From positions 1 through 43,992 of the forward strand of contig JAIEBK010000102.1 of NCBI GenBank assembly GCA_029070945.1: a DNA stretch of 43,992 bases, in the 5' to 3' direction. Made by a program: the position numbers and the translations under genes. The notes beneath the pieces were generated by a model. That model searched no databases, was not told the DNA's origin, and saw nothing but the letters and a program-made list of their open reading frames with translations. Below are positions 8,345-15,875 of the stretch, piece after piece (position 1 is the first letter of the stretch; each line of letters starts with the position of its first letter). This stretch comes from Muribaculaceae bacterium. Lineage in GTDB: Bacteria > Bacteroidota > Bacteroidia > Bacteroidales > Muribaculaceae.

Positions 8345-8775
8345 ACACTTTTAAACTGTCCGAGAAGATTGAAGATCAACTCAACATCGTCTGATAGTCC
8401 TATCTCATATTTTGTAGATGTTTTTTCTATCTTAACTATTTTGACATCAGAAAAATTTTTATTTACATAGTTTCTTATCGCTTTCGGAATAATATCCTTG
8501 GGGACTTCCTTTCCCTTACAGTCTACAGATGTCCATTTGCCGGAATTATTGAATTCTATAGTTGTTCCGTTGACCAGCCTTACATCATAATCCGTCTTCT
8601 TAAGAAAGTGCTTGTCTGTCTTAATCATTCCAACCTTGGCTTTTGGAAAATAGGTGGTAAGGAACTTCTGTGCCGCTTCGGGCAGGTCATTACGGTTTAT
8701 AGAATATTTATCGAAAGCATATCCCGACAGGAAGCTAAACACCATAACGGTGATCAAAAACAGGTATTTTTTCAT
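8329..8775 (-). CDS. exported PepSY-like domain protein
   Basis: Protein of 148 residues with an N-terminal signal peptide (MKKYLFLITVMVFSFLSGYA) and two PepSY-like (DUF2874) repeats. These run from NDLPEAAQKFLTTYFPKAKV to IEFNNSGKWTSVDC, and from KDIIPKAIRNYVNKNFSDVK to the end (VELIFNLLGQFKSVK). The alternation of helix (xxLPxxxxxFxxxxFP) and strands (YDVxLxxGxxIEFNxxGxW) is typical of small periplasmic proteins common in Bacteroidetes with no proven role. It is monocistronic and convergent with the AraC gene. No clear promoter was found upstream. Confidence 0.8.
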   Translation of the reverse strand: MKKYLFLITVMVFSFLSGYAFDKYSINRNDLPEAAQKFLTTYFPKAKVGMIKTDKHFLKKTDYDVRLVNGTTIEFNNSGKWTSVDCKGKEVPKDIIPKAIRNYVNKNFSDVKIVKIEKTSTKYEIGLSDDVELIFNLLGQFKSVKMDD

Positions 8776-8857
8776 TTTTTCTAACTTTTTATGTGTTTTT
8801 CATTTTCAATGAAACAATCCTGACTGCACAATAGTTTGATTTAAAATTCTCGATTTT

Positions 8858-8890
8858 ATTGGTTTCTATCGGTATTTTTCATTATATTTG
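8858..8890 (+). promoter_or_regulatory. promoter of the Y-family polymerase cassette
   Basis: TATATTTG (8883-8890) is a perfect -7 box; ATTG at 8858-8861 is a near-consensus -33 box with a 21-bp spacer. Transcription should start near 8896, leaving a leader of about 85-90 nt before the TTG start at 8983. I saw no obvious SOS-type palindrome, but the LexA box of this lineage is unknown to me. Confidence 0.6.
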
Positions 8891-8894
8891 CAGT

Positions 8895-8969
8895 ATGAAA
8901 TCGATTGATGCCAAAGGTCTGAAAGGCCGGAGTATTGAAATGGAACGGTATAATCGAAAATATAAGTGA
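8895..8969 (+). other. 24-codon upstream reading frame before the polymerase gene
   Basis: An ATG at 8895 opens a 24-codon frame (MKSIDAKGLKGRSIEMERYN, then RKYK and a TGA). Its stop overlaps the AAGGAGG that serves the polymerase start, with 13 bases between stop and start codon. It could be a coupled leader peptide, the remnant of an upstream gene, or chance. The predicted transcription start falls at about the same base as the ATG, so it would be translated only from a leaderless message. Low confidence. Confidence 0.25.
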
Positions 8970-8975
8970 AGGAGG
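8969..8975 (+). promoter_or_regulatory. strong Shine-Dalgarno that fixes a TTG start
   Basis: AAGGAGG lies 7 nt before the TTG at 8983. The polymerase frame is open back to another TTG at 8935, which has no such site, so 8983 is the better start. A full anti-Shine-Dalgarno match is uncommon in Bacteroidales. Confidence 0.7.
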
Positions 8976-8982
8976 ATTCCTT

Positions 8983-10479
8983 TTGGAAAAAGCAGATGTG
9001 TCAAGAAAATATGTAGCTATAGACCTGAAGTCGTTTTATGCTTCAGTCGAATGTGTCGAGAGGAATCTGGACCCTCTTGACACCTGTCTTGTAGTTGCTG
9101 ACGGTGAACGAACGGAAAAAACCATATGTCTTGCGGTTTCTCCCGCGCTTAAGGCATATGGACTCGGAGGGCGTCCACGACTCTTTGAAGTGATACAGCG
9201 GGTGAATGAGGTAAACAGCCGCAGAGGCATACGAGGCGGTTCATACTCGAAAAAGATTCTCGACGCGAATCCGGAGATGCCCGTCAGATTCATTGTTGCT
9301 CCACCGAGAATGGCGTATTATATTGAATACAGTACAAGAATTTATGACATCTATCTCAAATATATAGCCCCGGAGGACATACATGTTTATTCCATAGATG
9401 AAGTAATAATGGACGTCACATCCTATCTCTCGACATATAAGATGACTGCTCATGAACTTGCAGTAATGATGATACGGGATGTCTTGTCCAGAACCGGAGT
9501 GACCGCCACCGCAGGAATCGGAACAAACATGTATCTGTGTAAGGTTGCGATGGACATTGTAGCCAAGAAGATGACTCCCGATAAAGATGGCGTGCGAATT
9601 GCCGAGATAGACGAGATGAGCTACAGGCGACAGCTGTGGGAGCACACCCCTCTTACTGATTTCTGGCGTGTCGGACGCGGTATAGCTGCCAGACTTGCCC
9701 AATACGGAATACTGACTATGGGTGATATAGCGCGCTGCTCATTGACCAACGAGGAGCTGCTTTATCAACTGTTTGGCGTGAATGCCGAACTCCTTATTGA
9801 CCATGCCTGGGGCTGGGAACCGGTGACCATGGATCTTGTAAAGTCATATCGTCCGGAGACGAGCAGTATATGCAGCGGACAGGTGCTTCATGATCCATAC
9901 CCTGCAGACATGGCGCGTGTCGTGGTGCTTGAAATGGCCGATTCCGTATCGCTTGAATTAATTGACAAGCGTCTTGTGACTGATCAAATTGTACTGACCG
10001 TCGGTTATGACACGCAATCTCTTAATGATCCGACCATTCGTGCGAGATACCGCGGACGTGTGACGACAGACTTCTACGGACGAAAAGTGCCGGTGCATGC
10101 ACACGGCACTGTAAATTTCGAACGTCATACATCATCAGGAAAGATAATAATAGACAAGGTTGCTGAACTTTACGACAGGATAATCAATCGTGACCTTCTC
10201 GTCAGAAGAATATCCCTGTCCATCAACCGGCTACTCCGGGAAGATGACGTTAAGTTGAGACAGAGGACAGTTCAGCTGAATATTTTCGACGATCCGGAGG
10301 AGATTCGTAACCGTCAGGCTATGGAGAAAGCGGAATTTGAGAAAGAGAGACGTAGGCTTGAAGCTGTGCTCAAAATTAAGAAGGCATTCGGTAAGAACGC
10401 TATTCTTAAAGGTTTGAATTTCGACGAAGGGGCTACACAACGCGACCGTAACAGACAGATAGGAGGTCACCATGAGTAG
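8983..10479 (+). CDS. Y-family DNA polymerase (UmuC/DinB type)
   Basis: Translesion DNA polymerase of 498 residues from a TTG start. The catalytic palm is clear: YVAIDLKSFYASVECVER holds the first metal-binding Asp (D14), and VYSIDEVIMDV holds the second acidic pair (D139, E140). Thumb helix-hairpin-helix features follow (DFWRVGRGIAARLAQYGILT), then the little-finger domain (from about residue 290) and a basic, coiled-coil-like tail (FEKERRRLEAVLKIKK). The signature LKSFYASVEC with TEKTICLAVSPALKAYG matches the UmuC-like polymerases encoded with YolD proteins in Firmicutes, rather than E. coli UmuC with UmuD. It overlaps the YolD-like gene by 8 bp. The start codon and ribosome site are unlike most neighbours and suggest transfer. 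Confidence 0.93.
   Translation: MEKADVSRKYVAIDLKSFYASVECVERNLDPLDTCLVVADGERTEKTICLAVSPALKAYGLGGRPRLFEVIQRVNEVNSRRGIRGGSYSKKILDANPEMPVRFIVAPPRMAYYIEYSTRIYDIYLKYIAPEDIHVYSIDEVIMDVTSYLSTYKMTAHELAVMMIRDVLSRTGVTATAGIGTNMYLCKVAMDIVAKKMTPDKDGVRIAEIDEMSYRRQLWEHTPLTDFWRVGRGIAARLAQYGILTMGDIARCSLTNEELLYQLFGVNAELLIDHAWGWEPVTMDLVKSYRPETSSICSGQVLHDPYPADMARVVVLEMADSVSLELIDKRLVTDQIVLTVGYDTQSLNDPTIRARYRGRVTTDFYGRKVPVHAHGTVNFERHTSSGKIIIDKVAELYDRIINRDLLVRRISLSINRLLREDDVKLRQRTVQLNIFDDPEEIRNRQAMEKAEFEKERRRLEAVLKIKKAFGKNAILKGLNFDEGATQRDRNRQIGGHHE
10461..10467 (+). promoter_or_regulatory. strong Shine-Dalgarno of the YolD-like gene
   Basis: AGGAGGT lies 4 nt before the ATG at 10472, inside the last codons of the polymerase gene. 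It is a full match to the anti-Shine-Dalgarno and the second such site in this cassette. Confidence 0.7.
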
Positions 10480-10882
10480 ATATGACGATATTATCGAACT
10501 GCCCCATCATGAGCCAAAGCATCCGAGGATGACACTTGAAAACCGCGCTGCTCAGTTCGCGCCTTTCGCGGCTCTTACCGGACATGGAGCTGCGATAGCC
10601 GAAACCACGAGACTCACAGATAATATGTCGGAAATGTCCGGTGAAGAACAAATGCGTCTGTCGCGCAGACTTAATACAGCATATGAACTACACATAGAGG
10701 TAACAATCACTCATTTTCTTCCTGACAGATTAAAAAATGGTGGTGTTTATGAGAAACTTCGTGGAAAAATTAAGAAAATAGATGAAACGGAGCGAACTGT
10801 CATACTTGAAGATGGGAAAGTCATTCCGTTGGATTTCATATCGGCTATTGAAAGCGATGTGATTGACAATCTTGATTATTAG
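10472..10882 (+). CDS. YolD-like protein, partner of the Y-family polymerase
   Basis: Protein of 136 residues overlapping the polymerase gene by 8 bp, so translation is probably coupled. The N-terminal half (YDDIIELPHHEPKHPRM, then RAAQFAPFAALTGHGAAIAE) matches the YolD-like proteins that accompany UmuC-type polymerases in Firmicutes. The C-terminal half reads as beta strands (LHIEVTITHFLP, then KIKKIDETERTVILEDGKVI and PLDFISAIE), as in the YolD fold. A UmuD-like role in controlling the polymerase has been suggested for the family but I cannot confirm it here. No signal peptide. A weak AT-rich hairpin follows the stop. Confidence 0.8.
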   Translation: MSRYDDIIELPHHEPKHPRMTLENRAAQFAPFAALTGHGAAIAETTRLTDNMSEMSGEEQMRLSRRLNTAYELHIEVTITHFLPDRLKNGGVYEKLRGKIKKIDETERTVILEDGKVIPLDFISAIESDVIDNLDY

Positions 10883-10933
10883 AAAATATTAAAATTTTTT
10901 TTAATAAAACATGTGTGTGCCGGATTTTTTTAT

Positions 10934-10941
10934 TAAATTTG
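10934..10941 (+). promoter_or_regulatory. -7 box of the SusE/F-like gene
   Basis: TAAATTTG is a perfect -7 box about 70 bp before the ATG at 11011. The -33 region is only partly matched (TGTG near 10912-10915, 18-bp spacer), which would suit an activator-dependent PUL promoter. Transcription would start near 10948. Confidence 0.45.
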
Positions 10942-11010
10942 AAGGCGCATTCATGAAATTAAAAATTAAAGAATTATATTTACCAACCTAATTTTAAAAT
11001 TAACTAACGA

Positions 11011-12627
11011 ATGAACCTAATCACAACTTGTCGCAAGGCGTTCTTTATAGGACTGCCTGCGCTTCTGGCCCTTACGGCCTGCAGCAACGACAACGAGTGG
11101 AAAGATGTCGACGGAGCTGCTCCGGGACTGACACTTACCACATCGCATGAACGGACTGAAGCCGGGAGGTCGATCAAGATCGCCGGAAAAGTGACGGATA
11201 CCGACGGCATCGCCACCATCGATATCGTCTGCCACGATCTGCAGCTTAACAAACGTATCAATATCATCGAGATCTATGGCGAGCCCCTGAAAGAGTATGA
11301 TCTTGACTATGCGTTCAAGATTCAGGAAAAACAGGAGGGAGACGATTTCAACATCGAGATTACAATTACGGATGTCGGCGGCCGCAAGGAAAAACAGAAT
11401 CTCAGAGTAACTCTTGACGCAGACTGGACACCTCCCTATTTCACTACAAGCCCTGACTCGGAGGTCATAGTCCTGATCAAGGAGAAGACAAGCTTCAACC
11501 TTAAGTTCAGTGTTGCCGACAACCGTATCGTAGACTATGTAGACATAGATGTCGTTGACGTAACCGACGGTAAGGAAAATGCCAAGCCGGTTGAGGGCTT
11601 TCCACGTCGGGTGGAAGGCAACGGAACAGCGAAACTTGATTTCTCGGAGAAACTTATCCTTCCGAGCAAGGAAGCAAATCTCCTTGCCACTGTAACGGCA
11701 TACGACAAGGAGGCAAATGAGGCGGCGCATTCCGCTACATTCACCTCTCTTGTAAAGGTGCAGGAACTTCAGGATATGGATAAGATGTGGCTCTGCGACG
11801 TGGCCAATGAAGACGATCTAAACTCAGATATCTTCGGCGTTCCCGTACTCTGTGATCATGTCGGTCCTTTCCGGTATGAGATCCGATATTACAACGAGAA
11901 AGCGGGTACCGAAGTATGTCTCCTCGGTCAGAAAGGCTCTTTCGGTCCCCTCTGTTTTGCACCCTCGAAAGACAATGCTTCCGTGCTGGGCGATAATCCT
12001 GAAGAAGTAAACCGAATCAGGCTTTCACAGGCTAATTCATATTATCTGCTGAAATTCGATACCTTCAACGGTACATACTCAGCCGAGCCTTATTCAGTTG
12101 ACTCCGCCATTGACCCTGTCATGCATATGCATTTCGGCAAGGATGACCTTAACACATGGTGGGACTGGAACAACGAGCCATGGTGGCAGGAATTCTATTT
12201 CGGTCCGATGAAAGACGGCCCGAGAGAAGTCAGCAAGATGACACAGGATTCAAAAAATCCTCACCTGTATATTCTTGAAGACTGGAAACTTTCAAAAGGG
12301 GATGACCTGCATTTCGTAATCCACAACTGGCATCACGACGGCTGGTGGAACCTCGCGACATGGCGTGTCGACGACAGCGCAGATCCGGGTAAGTTTATGT
12401 ATTACGGTAATCTTCATCCCGATAACGACCATTATACAGGCAACGCAGACTATTTCAAATGGAAATACGGCGATTCTCTCGATATCGACAGATGGGGCGA
12501 TGAATCTTACCGCAAGCAGTTCGTGCCTGACAAATGGGTAGATATGAAAAAAATCGAACGCGGCGGCACATTCAAACTCATATTCGATGCCCACACGGAA
12601 AGGGCACGACTCGTACCACAAAACTAA
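11011..12627 (+). CDS. SusE/SusF-like glycan-binding lipoprotein, first gene of a PUL
   Basis: Predicted surface lipoprotein of 538 residues. The signal peptide ends in a lipobox at C24 (LLALTAC); the following SNDNEWKD is polar and acidic, as in Bacteroidetes surface-export signals. Residues about 35-250 look like two Ig-like beta domains. The C-terminal part (about 255-538) resembles the SusE/F type, with an unusually aromatic region: MHMHFGKDDLNTWWDWNNEP, PWWQEFYFG and IHNWHHDGWWNLATWRVDD. Such Trp-rich surfaces usually bind glycans, so a capture role beside SusC/D is inferred. It has no catalytic motif I recognise. It lies upstream of susC, whereas SusE/F-type genes usually follow susD. 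A 156-bp gap with inverted heptad arrays separates it from susC. Confidence 0.72.
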   Translation: MNLITTCRKAFFIGLPALLALTACSNDNEWKDVDGAAPGLTLTTSHERTEAGRSIKIAGKVTDTDGIATIDIVCHDLQLNKRINIIEIYGEPLKEYDLDYAFKIQEKQEGDDFNIEITITDVGGRKEKQNLRVTLDADWTPPYFTTSPDSEVIVLIKEKTSFNLKFSVADNRIVDYVDIDVVDVTDGKENAKPVEGFPRRVEGNGTAKLDFSEKLILPSKEANLLATVTAYDKEANEAAHSATFTSLVKVQELQDMDKMWLCDVANEDDLNSDIFGVPVLCDHVGPFRYEIRYYNEKAGTEVCLLGQKGSFGPLCFAPSKDNASVLGDNPEEVNRIRLSQANSYYLLKFDTFNGTYSAEPYSVDSAIDPVMHMHFGKDDLNTWWDWNNEPWWQEFYFGPMKDGPREVSKMTQDSKNPHLYILEDWKLSKGDDLHFVIHNWHHDGWWNLATWRVDDSADPGKFMYYGNLHPDNDHYTGNADYFKWKYGDSLDIDRWGDESYRKQFVPDKWVDMKKIERGGTFKLIFDAHTERARLVPQN

Positions 12628-12634
12628 TGTATAA

Positions 12635-12757
12635 TTGTGAATGGAGAATTGAGAATTTAGGATCCGGGATTCAACTCTACGGTTTGTAAGTATATCGTAA
12701 GATACCTAATAGTTTGATCGTGGAAATAATTCTCAATTCAAAATTCTCAATTCTCAA
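12635..12757. repeat. inverted arrays of TTGAGAA heptads around a core
   Basis: The left arm is four 7-bp units (TTGTGAA, TGGAGAA, TTGAGAA, TTTAGGA; 12635-12662). The right arm is four units in the opposite orientation (TTCTCAA, TTCAAAA, TTCTCAA, TTCTCAA; 12730-12757). Within the arms, 12644-12658 and 12741-12755 are perfect 15-bp inverted repeats. The core of about 67 bp shows no gene or clear promoter. It fills most of the gap between the SusE/F-like gene and susC, where a large hairpin could tune relative expression. Confidence 0.75.
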
Positions 12758-12783
12758 TTATTAAAAAAATTTAGACAATCATC

Positions 12784-15700
12784 ATGAAAAAATACCTATT
12801 GACAATGCTTGTCGCATTGTTGGTAATCTCGGCATGGGCCCAGAACCTGACCGTGACAGGCGTGGTCACTTCAAAGGAAGACGGTGAACCGCTGATCGGA
12901 GCCACCGTCAGAGTGCAGGGTACAAGCAAAGGCACCGCCACTGACTTCGACGGCAATTATACACTTACAGATGTGCCATCAAACGCAACCCTCGTTTTCA
13001 ATTATGTCGGCTATCAGGAGATCTCAATCCCGGTTAAAGGCCAGACCAATATCAACGCACAGCTTTCCGAAACAGCAACCTCACTTGACGAACTTGTTGT
13101 GGTAGGTTACGGTGTAGCTAAGAAAAGCGACCTTACATCGTCTATCTCCACCATCAAAGGCTCGGAACTCAACGAGATGGTTTCCGGCAATGCCATGGAT
13201 GCCATACAGGGTCGTGTCCCGGGCGTACAGGTCATATCAGGCGGTGGTCCGGGCTCTAACCCGGCTGTCATGATCCGTGGCGTCACTTCTGTCAACGGCA
13301 CAGCTCCACTTTATGTAGTAGACGGCGTGCCTTTGAATACGGACAACATCAACTTCCTAAACAACAACGATATTGAGAGCATGGAGGTGCTTAAGGACGC
13401 GTCGGCATCCGCCATCTACGGTACCCGGGCATCCAACGGTGTCATCATCATCACTACCAAGAAAGGTAAATCAGGCGCAACGCATGTTGATTTCTCTGCT
13501 TCCGCCGGCTGGCAATATATACCTAAGCCGAGCATCGCATGGGCTGATGAATATGAGAAGGTATTCTACGCCCGCTATGAAAACGACGGACGTGTCGCTC
13601 CATGGAACTCCCCCTATGTAGATTATGGTGAGGTGGACAGCACCGACTGGTGGAAACTTGTGGTAGACAAGACGGCTGTGGTTCAGAATTATTCTCTCAG
13701 CGTCCGTGGCGGCAACGACAAATACGTCTATAGCCTTTCGGCAGGTTACTACCGCAATAACTCTCAATTCAAAGGTGGCTACTGGGACAAGATGAATGTC
13801 CGTCTCAATACCGAGTACAACTTCACCAACTGGCTCAAGGCCGGTCTTGATCTCGCGCCAAACCTTGAAAGCTGGGAATCTGCCCCCGAGCTCTTCTCCG
13901 CAGCGATGGGCATGGACCCGACTACTCCGGTCTACCGCCCGGAATCGGAATGGGACCCGGCTAATCCGATGAACGACTATCAGCGCTCCTATAACAATCA
14001 GGAATGGAACCCGGTGGCATCATTGGCACGTATGGACAATCACTCCACAAAGTTCCAGCTTCTGATGAATCCCTATCTTCAGATTCAGCCAATCCGTCAG
14101 CTCACACTCCGCACGCAGTTCGGCGCCAATCTATGGTATCAGCGCAGCGACGGATATGACTATGCATTCCACATCGACGCTCTTGAGCAGAGCGCGAAAG
14201 ATAAAGCCTATCGCAACTATTCCGATCAGCTTAACTGGAGCTGGACCAATACCGCCACATATATGGATACCTTCGCCGAAAAGCATAATCTGACTTTGAT
14301 GGCTGGTTTCACTGCTGAACGCTACGCAAACTACTGGGCCAACGCCTCGCGACAGGATATCCCCGGCAACAGCAGCCTTCTCCATGAAGTCGGCGCCGGA
14401 ACAGGCGACCAGTTCGCCAACGGCGGCACAAGCTATCAGACACTTGCTTCTGTTCTCGGTCGTGTAATGTACAACTTCGATAACCGCTATTATCTGACCG
14501 CATCAATCCGTTACGACGGCAGTTCCCGTTTCCCGAAGGGCAACAAGTGGGCTACATTCCCCTCTGTCTCTCTCGCTTGGCGTCTTTCTGAAGAGTCTTT
14601 CATGGAAAATACCCGTGGATGGCTCGATCAGGCTAAGGTGCGTCTCGGATGGGGTAAGGTCGGAAACCAGAATATCGATCCGGGTCTCTTCCTTTCGACT
14701 ATGGACAATGGTGTGAATTACGTATTCAACTCTACCCGCTTCCCTTCCACAATCGTAGGTCAGATGGGTAATCCATACCTGCGCTGGGAGACTGTGGAAG
14801 ACTATGATTTCGGTATCGACGCGACTTTCCTGCGCAATCGTCTGAATCTCACATTCGACCTCTACCAGAAAAACAGTCATGATATGCTCTATGCGGCTCA
14901 GGGACTTCTCATCGCCGGCAATCCGGCATGGATGGGTGCTATCACTCAGAACATCGGTGAGATGCGTGCACGCGGTTGGGAACTCTCTCTAAGCTGGCGA
15001 GATAAAGCCGGAGACTTCGGATATGATGTTGGCGTGCAGCTCTCCGGTGTGCGCAACAAGGCCATCAAGTTCTCCGGCGACGGGCCGGTTCTCACAGGCA
15101 AAGGTCTTAACGAGAGCATTATCCGCAATGAAGACGGTCAGCTTATCTCCCGTTTCTACGGATATACAGCCGACGGTCTTTTCCAGAACTGGGAGGACGT
15201 TTACTCACACACAGACGAACACGGCACACTTCTTCAGCCGGATGCCCAACCCGGTGACATACGCTTCAAGGATCTCAACCATGACGGCGTGCTCAACGAC
15301 TCTGACAAGTCTTATATAGGTAACCCCTATCCTGATCTTATGATTGGCTTCAATGTAGGCTTAAACTGGAAGGGCTGGGACTTCATAGCCAATTTCTACG
15401 GGACATACGGTAATGATGTGTTTAACCTCGAAAAAAGGCGCTACTCGGGCGGTGGAGGACAGAACGTATACCGCGGAACGCTCGATAAGGCATGGCATGG
15501 CGAAGGGACAAGCAATGACATCCCGCGCCTTTCCTACAACGACCTCAATCAGAACTACGGTAGGGTGTCGAGTTTCTATGTTGAAGACGGAAGCTATCTG
15601 CGATGCAAACTCATCACACTCGGCTACACACTGCCGAAAAAATGGCTTGGCAACTATAATCTCCGCCTTTATTTCTCTGCACAGAACCTCTTTACCATCA

Positions 15701-15825
15701 CGAAATATTCAGGTATGGATCCGGAGCGTCCGTTATATGACGAAAGCGTGATCGAGAAAGGTATCGGCAACGCCAAGTATCCGACTCCTCAGACATATTT
15801 ATTCGGCGTTGACTTCAAGTTTTAA
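12784..15825 (+). CDS. SusC/RagA family TonB-dependent outer-membrane transporter
   Basis: Outer-membrane glycan importer of 1013 residues, standard length. After a signal peptide (MKKYLLTMLVALLVISAWAQ) comes a carboxypeptidase-regulatory-like domain (about 22-95), with the usual VTGVVTSKEDGEPLIGATV and LVFNYVGYQE. The SusC signature LDELVVVGYGVAKKSDLT and the plug domain (QGRVPGVQV, then PLYVVDGVPL, SMEVLKDASASAIYGTRASN, IIITTKKG) follow. The beta-barrel runs to a C-terminus ending in FGVDFKF. It works with SusD as a lid and takes energy from TonB. The susD gene follows after 50 bp. No dedicated sensor (hybrid two-component system, SusR or ECF/anti-sigma pair) is adjacent, so regulation must come from elsewhere. 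Confidence 0.97.
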   Translation: MKKYLLTMLVALLVISAWAQNLTVTGVVTSKEDGEPLIGATVRVQGTSKGTATDFDGNYTLTDVPSNATLVFNYVGYQEISIPVKGQTNINAQLSETATSLDELVVVGYGVAKKSDLTSSISTIKGSELNEMVSGNAMDAIQGRVPGVQVISGGGPGSNPAVMIRGVTSVNGTAPLYVVDGVPLNTDNINFLNNNDIESMEVLKDASASAIYGTRASNGVIIITTKKGKSGATHVDFSASAGWQYIPKPSIAWADEYEKVFYARYENDGRVAPWNSPYVDYGEVDSTDWWKLVVDKTAVVQNYSLSVRGGNDKYVYSLSAGYYRNNSQFKGGYWDKMNVRLNTEYNFTNWLKAGLDLAPNLESWESAPELFSAAMGMDPTTPVYRPESEWDPANPMNDYQRSYNNQEWNPVASLARMDNHSTKFQLLMNPYLQIQPIRQLTLRTQFGANLWYQRSDGYDYAFHIDALEQSAKDKAYRNYSDQLNWSWTNTATYMDTFAEKHNLTLMAGFTAERYANYWANASRQDIPGNSSLLHEVGAGTGDQFANGGTSYQTLASVLGRVMYNFDNRYYLTASIRYDGSSRFPKGNKWATFPSVSLAWRLSEESFMENTRGWLDQAKVRLGWGKVGNQNIDPGLFLSTMDNGVNYVFNSTRFPSTIVGQMGNPYLRWETVEDYDFGIDATFLRNRLNLTFDLYQKNSHDMLYAAQGLLIAGNPAWMGAITQNIGEMRARGWELSLSWRDKAGDFGYDVGVQLSGVRNKAIKFSGDGPVLTGKGLNESIIRNEDGQLISRFYGYTADGLFQNWEDVYSHTDEHGTLLQPDAQPGDIRFKDLNHDGVLNDSDKSYIGNPYPDLMIGFNVGLNWKGWDFIANFYGTYGNDVFNLEKRRYSGGGGQNVYRGTLDKAWHGEGTSNDIPRLSYNDLNQNYGRVSSFYVEDGSYLRCKLITLGYTLPKKWLGNYNLRLYFSAQNLFTITKYSGMDPERPLYDESVIEKGIGNAKYPTPQTYLFGVDFKF

Positions 15826-15853
15826 TTGAGAATTGAAAATTGAGAATTGAGAA
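15826..15853. repeat. TTGAGAA heptad array between susC and susD
   Basis: Four consecutive 7-bp units (TTGAGAA, TTGAAAA, TTGAGAA, TTGAGAA) begin on the base after the susC stop codon and end 22 bp before the susD start. The unit is the same as in the arrays at 12635-12757 and 37744-37771. Confidence 0.8.
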
Positions 15854-15875
15854 TTATTTTTCTTGATTAATAATT

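Noticed and set aside
11017-11730. 237-codon minus-strand frame opposite the SusE/F-like gene
   Set aside because: Covers the lipoprotein start region in the wrong strand; no start signal and no recognisable domain.
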